NCBI GenBank assembly: GCA_020859875.1
Contig: JAJBVJ010000112.1
Location: 1 to 19,446, forward strand
Length of the DNA stretch: 19,446 bases
DNA from: Rikenellaceae bacterium
Lineage (GTDB): Bacteria; Bacteroidota; Bacteroidia; Bacteroidales; Rikenellaceae
Direction: 5' to 3'
Shown here piece after piece: positions 14,110 to 19,446 of this stretch. The notes beneath the pieces are model-generated. The model made no database searches, had not been told where the DNA came from, and saw only the letters and a list, made by a program, of their open reading frames with translations. The translations under genes and the position numbers were made by a program. Within the stretch, counting starts at the first letter, position 1; every line of letters starts with the position of its first letter.

Positions 14110-16584
14110 TCATACTCCCTCTTTTGCCCGCCGGATCTGCTCCAGGGCGGTGAAGTTAGACTTGGGAAAATGGCCCGCCAGGGGTACTATCTTTTCGTGA
14201 ATGGCGTCGATGATCCATGAGGGTTGAGGGAAAAAGGCCTCCTCGAGTTCGTAGGCCGGGGTGATCCAGTTGCGCGACCCCACCACCACGGGGGGGCATC
14301 GAGATGGTCGAATGCGAGTTCGGTGATATTCCGGGCAAGATCGTTCAAAAAAGAACCGCGTGAGGAGGCATCGGAAGAGATGACGATCCGGCCGGTCTTT
14401 TTCACCGATTCTATGACGGGTTCGTAATCGAACGGGACGAGTGACCGGGCGTCGATCACCTCCGCATGCATCCCGTATTTATCCCGAAGTATGTCAGCGG
14501 CTTCGAGGGCACGGTAGAGGGTGGCCCCGACGGTCAGTATGGTTACATCGCCGCCGGAGCGCTTAACGTCGGGCTTGCCGATCGGTATTTCATAGTAACC
14601 CTCGGGCACCCCGCCTTCGTGGAACATTTCGCCGATATCGTAAATCCGCTGGCTCTCGAAAAATATTACGGGGTCGGTTCCCTGCAAAGCGGAATTCATC
14701 AGGCCCTTCGCATCGTAGGGAGTAACGGGGAAGACCACCTTCAGCCCCGGGATATGGGTGCAAAGCGACGTCCAGTCCTGGGAGTGCTGGGCTCCGTATT
14801 TCGACCCGACGGAGACCCGCAGTACCACCGGCATCTTCAGAATGTTGCCGCTCATAGCCTGCCATTTGGGAAGTTGGTTGAACACCTCGTCCCCGCACCG
14901 CCCCAAAAAGTCGCAGTACATGATCTCGGGTACGACACGGCCCCCGCACATTGCATATCCTATGGCCGTACCCGCGATGGCAGCTTCGGCGATCGGGGAG
15001 TTGAAAAGGCGGTGGTAGGGAAGGGCCTCGGTAAGTCCGCGGTAGACGGCGAAAGCTCCGCCCCAATCGCGGTTCTCCTCCCCGTAGGCGATAAGGGAGG
15101 CATCCTTGTAGAACCGATCTATGAGTGCTTCGAATATACCGTCCCGAAGCTGGTATTGTTTCATCTTGGAGACCGGTTTGCCGCTGCTGTCGGTCGATGA
15201 TCGCACCTTACCCGCTATCTGTTTAACCCTCGGGTTCTCTTCGATGGGCTGGCTGACATCCGGTACGGCATCCGAAAAGGAGTCTACCGAACCGTTCGAA
15301 AAAGTCATCTCACCCAGCAGTTCCGGGTTGCAGCCGAGGTTCATCCGCGGAGAAATTTCATCGTCGATGGCCAGTTTGAATATTTCCAGCATCAGATCCC
15401 CGATCTGCTCCTTTATTGCCTCGAGTTCTTCCTTACCCGCAATCCCCGCGGCGAGGAGTTCCCGGGCGAACGAGACGATACTGTCCTGGGCTTCCCACTT
15501 TTCGATCTCTTCTTTACTGCGGTAGGAGGAGGCATCCGAGGGAGAGTGGCCGCTGTAACGGTAGGTAACCACATCCAGCAATACGGGGCCGTCTCCATTT
15601 TCTATAATTTCACGTTTCCTGCGGTAGGCGTCTATTACGGCCAGCGGGTTGTACCCGTCGACTTTCTCGGCATGAAGCGCTTCGGGATTAACCCCCGCAC
15701 CTATGCGTGCCGGGGTGCCGTATCCCATGGTCTCCCCGCAGGTCTGCCCTCCCATTCCGTACTGGTTGTTCATCACATTGAGGATAAAGGGCAGGCCGCC
15801 TCTCATATCCCCTTCCCACAGCTCCTTGAACTGATCCATCGCCGCGAAAGAGAGCCCCTCCCATACGGGGCCGCAGGCCATGGAGGCGTCCCCTAAATTT
15901 GCCACTACGATCCCTTTTTTGCGGTTTACCTTTTTGTAAAGCGCAGCGCCCACGGCAATGCTTCCGCTTCCCCCCCACGATCGCGTTATTGGGGTAGATG
16001 CCGAACGGGATGAAGAATGTATGCATACTTCCCCCAAGCCCCTTGTTGAAGCCCGTCTCCCGTGCGAATATCTCGGCGAGAGCTCCATACAGCAAAAAAC
16101 GCATCCCCAGCTCCTTTACAGGCCCGTCGAACCCCCGCTTGACGGCGGCGAGGGTGGCTCCGTTCCAAAAAGAATCCATGATGGAGCCGAGCCGGGCCTC
16201 CGGCAGCAGCTCTATGGAACGCAGACCCTTTGCGAGTATCTCCCCGTGGCTTCGGTGCGACCCGAAGATATAGTCGTCCACACCGAGCGTATATGCCATC
16301 CCGACCGCCGCCGCTTCTTGCCCCGCAGAAAGGTGTGCAGGGCCGGGATTATTGTATTCGATACCCTTGTATGCCCCCGTTGTTTTTACCAGTTGGAGCA
16401 TGGTCTCGAACTCGCGGATAATGACCATATCCCGGTAAATGCGGATCAGGTCTTCCCGCGTAAAATTCCCCGCTTCGAGCTCCTCGTTAAGGCTCCGGTC
16501 GTAACTGTTGACCGGGATCGGAGGGATTTCGACCTCCCCTTTTGCCCTGGCCGCCGCAGGGTCGATAAATTGGCATTTAGGCAT
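14110..16584 (-). CDS. 2-oxo-acid/acetoin-type dehydrogenase E1, fused alpha and beta subunits (two frameshifts)
   Basis: E1 uses thiamine diphosphate to decarboxylate a 2-oxo acid, or cleave acetoin, and passes the acyl group to lipoyl-E2. After restoring six Gs at 15970-15976 and eight Cs at 14290-14296 the product is about 824 residues. The alpha half has GSHRSHGEILAKG (108-120), GLGGSMH (182-188) and the ThDP motif GDA...NN (231-273), and ends near residue 430. A low-complexity linker follows, and the beta half begins near MKQYQLRDGIFEAL (474 on), with AYGEENRDWGGAF and IDARSLVPFD. The restored C-terminus reads PPVVVGSRNWITPAYELEEA and ends RRAKEGV, one base before the PHP start. About 40 residues are inserted in the alpha half between AKG and AEIFARETGFNKG, compared with standard E1 alpha. 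The substrate is not readable from sequence; pyruvate, branched-chain oxo acids or acetoin are all possible. Confidence 0.85.
14290..14296 (-). repeat. C7 homopolymer in the E1 beta half
   Basis: Seven Cs on the minus strand after CTCGATG. Eight (or five) are needed to continue into the protein-like C-terminus DAPPVVVGSRNW ending at 14110. This is the only one of the G/C tracts where a base appears missing rather than extra. Confidence 0.8.
15970..15976 (-). repeat. G7 homopolymer in the E1 alpha half
   Basis: Seven Gs on the minus strand after ATCGT. Six give NAIVGGSGSIAVGAAL and join the N-terminal 205 residues to the ThDP-binding part. The first frame otherwise ends 15688 and the second is protein-like from this point on. 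Confidence 0.85.
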
Positions 16585-16631
16585 TTATTGATACTTTTGG
16601 TAGTTAATTACCCCGGCAAAGAGCCGGATCG

Positions 16632-17993
16632 TTATTCCGCTGTAAAGAGCGCTTCCCGCACTATTTCCGAGACGGTAGGGTGGGGAAAGACCACCTCTTC
16701 GAGCTGTGTGACCGTCATTTCCTGCTCTATGGCCATGCACGCACCGTATATGATTTCGCTGCAGGGATTTCCGATCATATGGACACCGAGAACCTCACCA
16801 TGCTCCCGGCCGACAATCACCTTGCAAAGCCCGTTGACTCCCTCGTTCTCGGCAACGAACCGCCCGGTGTAGGCCATCGGAAGTTTCCGCTCCACGGCAT
16901 CGAGGCCGGCGGCGCGGGCGGATTCGAGCGTATGTCCCGCTGCGGCAACTTCCGGATTGGTATAGACCACGCCCGGGATGGCATTGTAGCGCATTACATC
17001 ACGGCGTCCGGTAAGATTGTTCACCACTACCTCGGCTTCTCGGCTTGCGGTATGGGCCAACATCGAAAAGCCGGTGACGTCGCCGGCTGCAAAGACATTG
17101 GGAATATTGGTACGCATCCGCTCATCGACCTTTATTCCACCCTTATGGATCTGGACACCGATATTCTCGAGGCCGAAACCGGCGGTGACGGGCCTCCGTC
17201 CGACGCTGATAAGGATGCGGTCGGCCTCGAGGGAATGGGTACCGTTAACCGTGTCGGTATATTCGACCCGATTGCCGTCGATTGCGGTTACCCTGCATCC
17301 GAGGTTGAACTTCACCCCTTTTTTAGTATATATTTCCCGGAGCAGGAGGCTTATTTCGGGGTCGGTGCCGCCCAATATTTCCGGCAGCATCTCTACGACC
17401 GTGACCTCCGTGCCGAGGCTGTTGAAAAAGCTGGCGAATTCCATTCCGATAACCCCTCCGCCGATTATCACGAGCGATCGGGGACACTCCTTCGAGGCCA
17501 GTAATTCGCGGTTGGTCATAAGGTACTGGCCGGCCGTAGCGATGCCCGGAATCGGCGGGACGAACGCTTCGGAACCGGTAGAGACAAGGAGGTTTTTCGC
17601 AAAGAACTTTTCTTCGCCCACGGCGATTGTTATACCGCTTTGGGAACGACCTTCGATCATAGCCGCGCCCTTTATTACCTTTACATCGTGGGCCTTCATT
17701 TTGGCAGCCACCCCGGCGACGAGCTTGCGGACAACCTTATTTTTGCGATCGATTATCCTGGTATAATCGAAATCGACTTCCCGGGTATTTACCCCGTATT
17801 TCGCCCCGCCGACGGCATTGTCATACAGCTTGGCACTGTATAGAAGAGTTTTTGTGGGTATGCAGCCCTCGTTGAGGCAAACTCCCCCGAGCTCCTTTTT
17901 CTCGAAAAGTACCACCGACATGCCTTTGGCGGCTACCCGTTCGGCGGCCACATAGCCCGCCGGGCCCCCTCCTAATATCACTAAATCGAACAT
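16632..17993 (-). CDS. lpdA: Dihydrolipoyl dehydrogenase (E3)
   Basis: E3 re-oxidises the dihydrolipoyl group of E2 with FAD and reduces NAD+. The 453-residue product starts MFDLVILGGGPAGY, the FAD-binding Rossmann motif at 8-13. The redox-active disulfide is CLNEGC (Cys39, Cys44) followed by IPTK. The NAD motif is IIGGGVIGMEFASFF, the second FAD motif is NVFAAGDVTG, and the active-site base is in FPHPTVSE (His438, Glu443). The length is close to the family norm. The ATG at 17993 is chosen as it begins the FAD motif; an open frame continues far upstream, overlapping E2 out of frame, and is spurious. It follows the E2 gene by 44 nt and precedes E1 by 47 nt. Confidence 0.96.
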   Translation of the reverse strand: MFDLVILGGGPAGYVAAERVAAKGMSVVLFEKKELGGVCLNEGCIPTKTLLYSAKLYDNAVGGAKYGVNTREVDFDYTRIIDRKNKVVRKLVAGVAAKMKAHDVKVIKGAAMIEGRSQSGITIAVGEEKFFAKNLLVSTGSEAFVPPIPGIATAGQYLMTNRELLASKECPRSLVIIGGGVIGMEFASFFNSLGTEVTVVEMLPEILGGTDPEISLLLREIYTKKGVKFNLGCRVTAIDGNRVEYTDTVNGTHSLEADRILISVGRRPVTAGFGLENIGVQIHKGGIKVDERMRTNIPNVFAAGDVTGFSMLAHTASREAEVVVNNLTGRRDVMRYNAIPGVVYTNPEVAAAGHTLESARAAGLDAVERKLPMAYTGRFVAENEGVNGLCKVIVGREHGEVLGVHMIGNPCSEIIYGACMAIEQEMTVTQLEEVVFPHPTVSEIVREALFTAE

Positions 17994-18037
17994 AATATCA
18001 CATTTTTTGGTTCGAGCGTAAAGGTAATATTTACAGG

Positions 18038-19354
18038 TCAGATAACATCTTCGAAATTTTCGATCCGGCGGGCTACCCCCAAAAGGAAGCGTGTCGCCAG
18101 GCCGCCGTCGAGCGCCCGGTGGTCGTATGTAAGGCTCAGCCCGATGTGGGGTACGAAGGCGTAAACTCCCCCGCCTATGTCTTTGGGACGCGGCAGGATG
18201 GTATTTACTCCCAAAATTGCCGATTGGGGAAGATTTATTATGGGTGTGAACATCTCCACACCGTAATTCCCCAGGTTCGACACGGTGAATGTAGCCGCTT
18301 CGGGCGATAGCAGGTCGGGGTTTACGGAGCCTTTCCGGCAGCTTCGTGCCAGGCTGCCGAGATTTTCCGAAAGCTCTTCCAGGGACAATTCGTCCGCCTG
18401 GCGCAGGGCCGGAACCATAAGCCCCCGCTCGGTATCGACGGCGATGCCGAGGTGAACGCTGCCGAAATATTTTATGCCCTCGCCCAGATAGTGGGAGTTC
18501 ACCTCGGGGAACTCCTTTAAAGCCCTGACCACCGCATAGCATACCATGTCGTTGATCGTAATATCGACCCGGTATGCACCGCTTTTCACCCGAGCGCGAA
18601 GTTCGAGTATTCGGCGGGCGTCGGCTCCCATATGATGTGTCAGCTGAGCCGAATTTTGCAGAGATGCGAACATTGCTTTGGCAATGAGTTTTCGCATATT
18701 GGTTAGCGGTACGACCACATCCCCGTCACCGGAAACCTCCGCGGGGGAAAGGTCGCCTGCTCGTATGGTTCCTGCAAGTCCCGAACCCCTGGAAGGGCAC
18801 TGCAGTCCCGGCCGGGTCATAAGGGTTCTTGCCAGTGGAGTTTTCTTCGGGGTACGTTCGATATTTGAAATTATGTCCCGGGCGATGACCCGGCCTCCGG
18901 GGCCGCTGCCGGCGATCCCGGTGGGGCTAACCCCGTATTTTTCGGCCAGAGACCTGGCCCGGGGGGAAACCGCGCATTCCTCCGGAGCGACCCCGCCGTA
19001 AAACTGGCTCTGTGGCTGCGGTGGCTTATCATATTGCGGTTCGGGTTCGACCTCGGGTTCCGGGGAAGAAACCCCCGCGGAGGAGGCGGTCGGCCGGAAC
19101 CTCTCGGTGTCTTCACCCGGGTCGCCAATTACCAGCACATTGGTAAGCACCGGAATTTCGTCCCCCTCTTCGAAGAAAATATCGAGCACCTCGCCGGGCT
19201 CCTTCGCCTCTTCCTCGAACGTGGCCTTGTCGGTTTCGTATGCAAACAAAATGTCGCCGGGAGTTACCCGGTCGCCTTTTTTAGTATGTAATTCGGTCAG
19301 AATACAGCTTTCGACCGACTGCCCCTGTTTGGGCATTATGACAGCAAAGGCCAT
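18038..19354 (-). CDS. Dihydrolipoamide acyltransferase (E2)
   Basis: E2 is the core of the complex: its lipoyl arm takes the acyl group from E1 and transfers it to coenzyme A. The 438-residue product has one N-terminal lipoyl domain (1-80) with the lipoylation lysine Lys43 in YETDKATFE, a Pro/Glu-rich linker, a peripheral-subunit-binding domain at about 127-162 (AVSPRARSLAEKYGV then GTGPxGR-like GSGPGGRVIARDI), a second linker, and a C-terminal acyltransferase domain. The catalytic motif reads DHRALDGG (His412, Asp416) in place of the common DHRVIDGA. It is the first gene of the operon as visible here. A G6 run at 18961-18966 in this gene is in frame. LplA at the other end of the operon is the likely source of its lipoate. 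Confidence 0.95.
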   Translation of the reverse strand: MAFAVIMPKQGQSVESCILTELHTKKGDRVTPGDILFAYETDKATFEEEAKEPGEVLDIFFEEGDEIPVLTNVLVIGDPGEDTERFRPTASSAGVSSPEPEVEPEPQYDKPPQPQSQFYGGVAPEECAVSPRARSLAEKYGVSPTGIAGSGPGGRVIARDIISNIERTPKKTPLARTLMTRPGLQCPSRGSGLAGTIRAGDLSPAEVSGDGDVVVPLTNMRKLIAKAMFASLQNSAQLTHHMGADARRILELRARVKSGAYRVDITINDMVCYAVVRALKEFPEVNSHYLGEGIKYFGSVHLGIAVDTERGLMVPALRQADELSLEELSENLGSLARSCRKGSVNPDLLSPEAATFTVSNLGNYGVEMFTPIINLPQSAILGVNTILPRPKDIGGGVYAFVPHIGLSLTYDHRALDGGLATRFLLGVARRIENFEDVI

Positions 19355-19446
19355 GCGGTAAAGGGGTTGATTTCGGTGGCTAAGGTATCAATATATTTTA
19401 ATATTTACAAGTAATATGTAATCGTCTTAAAGCAAGTAAAATATAA
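19355..19446 (-). promoter_or_regulatory. Upstream region of the E2-led operon
   Basis: About 90 AT-rich nt precede the E2 start. On the minus strand a TTG (plus 19433-19435) stands 16 nt from TATTACTTG (plus 19408-19416), a loose match to the -33 and TAnnTTTG promoter pair. TGTAAATATT (plus 19400-19409) repeats ten bases of the palindrome found upstream of the MACPF gene. The window ends here, so further upstream genes cannot be excluded. Confidence 0.3.

Noticed and set aside
14156..14338. Minus-strand frame containing MPPRGGGVAQLDHPG as the E1 C-terminus
   Set aside because: The alternative shift gives PPVVVGSRNWITPAYELEEA and a stop one base before the PHP start, a far better fit to E1 beta C-termini.
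18000..18542. Long N-terminal extension of the E3 frame
   Set aside because: It overlaps E2 out of frame, is Arg/Pro-rich, and E3 proteins start directly at the FAD motif as at 17993.
1..19446. tRNA, rRNA, CRISPR array, insertion sequence or att site
   Set aside because: No cloverleaf-like sequence, spaced direct-repeat array, transposase frame or terminal inverted repeats were seen.

Overview
The window looks like a chromosomal segment of a gut-type Bacteroidales bacterium, most likely Alistipes or a close relative. Pointers are BACON-domain lipoproteins with SxC-type lipoboxes, a fimbrillin-like adhesin ending in a Fibrobacter-succinogenes-major-type domain, an exact Bacteroidetes -7 box (TAnnTTTG) in front of dinB, AT-rich ribosome-binding regions, and moderately GC-rich genes separated by AT-rich spacers. 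The genus is an inference; the order is fairly secure.

Layout. (1) 1-3460, plus strand: the tail of an unidentified gene, then a large surface lipoprotein (fimbrillin-like, BACON, Fib_succ_major-type) that is in frame only if one G is removed from a G7 run; two nested terminator hairpins follow. (2) 3459-3882: AT-rich, no gene, with a cluster of ACGGAT/ATCCGT hexamers. (3) 3883-7333: a small outer-membrane beta-barrel protein (plus strand) convergent with a MACPF-domain lipoprotein (minus strand), separated by a perfect 17-bp terminator stem. A BACON-domain lipoprotein lies upstream, and its natural C-terminus is out of frame by one unit of an (AT)7 repeat. The MACPF plus beta-barrel arrangement recalls BSAP-type antimicrobial toxins and their outer-membrane target proteins. 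(4) 7472-9711, minus strand: DNA polymerase IV (dinB) and a secreted alpha/beta-hydrolase. (5) 9828-19354, minus strand: a seven-gene operon, in transcription order E2, E3, fused E1 alpha/beta, PHP-domain protein, sorbitol-6-phosphate-dehydrogenase-like SDR, SorE-like zinc dehydrogenase, and LplA. Several junctions are ATGA overlaps or gaps of 1 to 50 nt.

How the genes may work together. E1-E2-E3 form a complete lipoyl-dependent 2-oxo-acid or acetoin-type dehydrogenase complex, and LplA supplies lipoate to E2. The two sugar-phosphate dehydrogenases resemble the SorE/SorD pair of L-sorbose catabolism, but no PTS, kinase or sugar transporter is visible. The operon therefore suggests an undescribed route in which a polyol or ketose (phosphate) is oxidised and cleaved to an acyl-CoA. 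The substrate is unknown.

Caution. Every coding G/C run of seven or more that I found (1913, 10319, 13006, 14290, 15970) coincides with a one-base frameshift, and so does one AT repeat (6403). Runs of six G or C are intact. The reading frames on both sides are otherwise well conserved. Sequence-length error in the assembly is the simplest explanation; slippage or phase variation in a mutator-like background is the biological alternative. I report these genes over their full restored spans.
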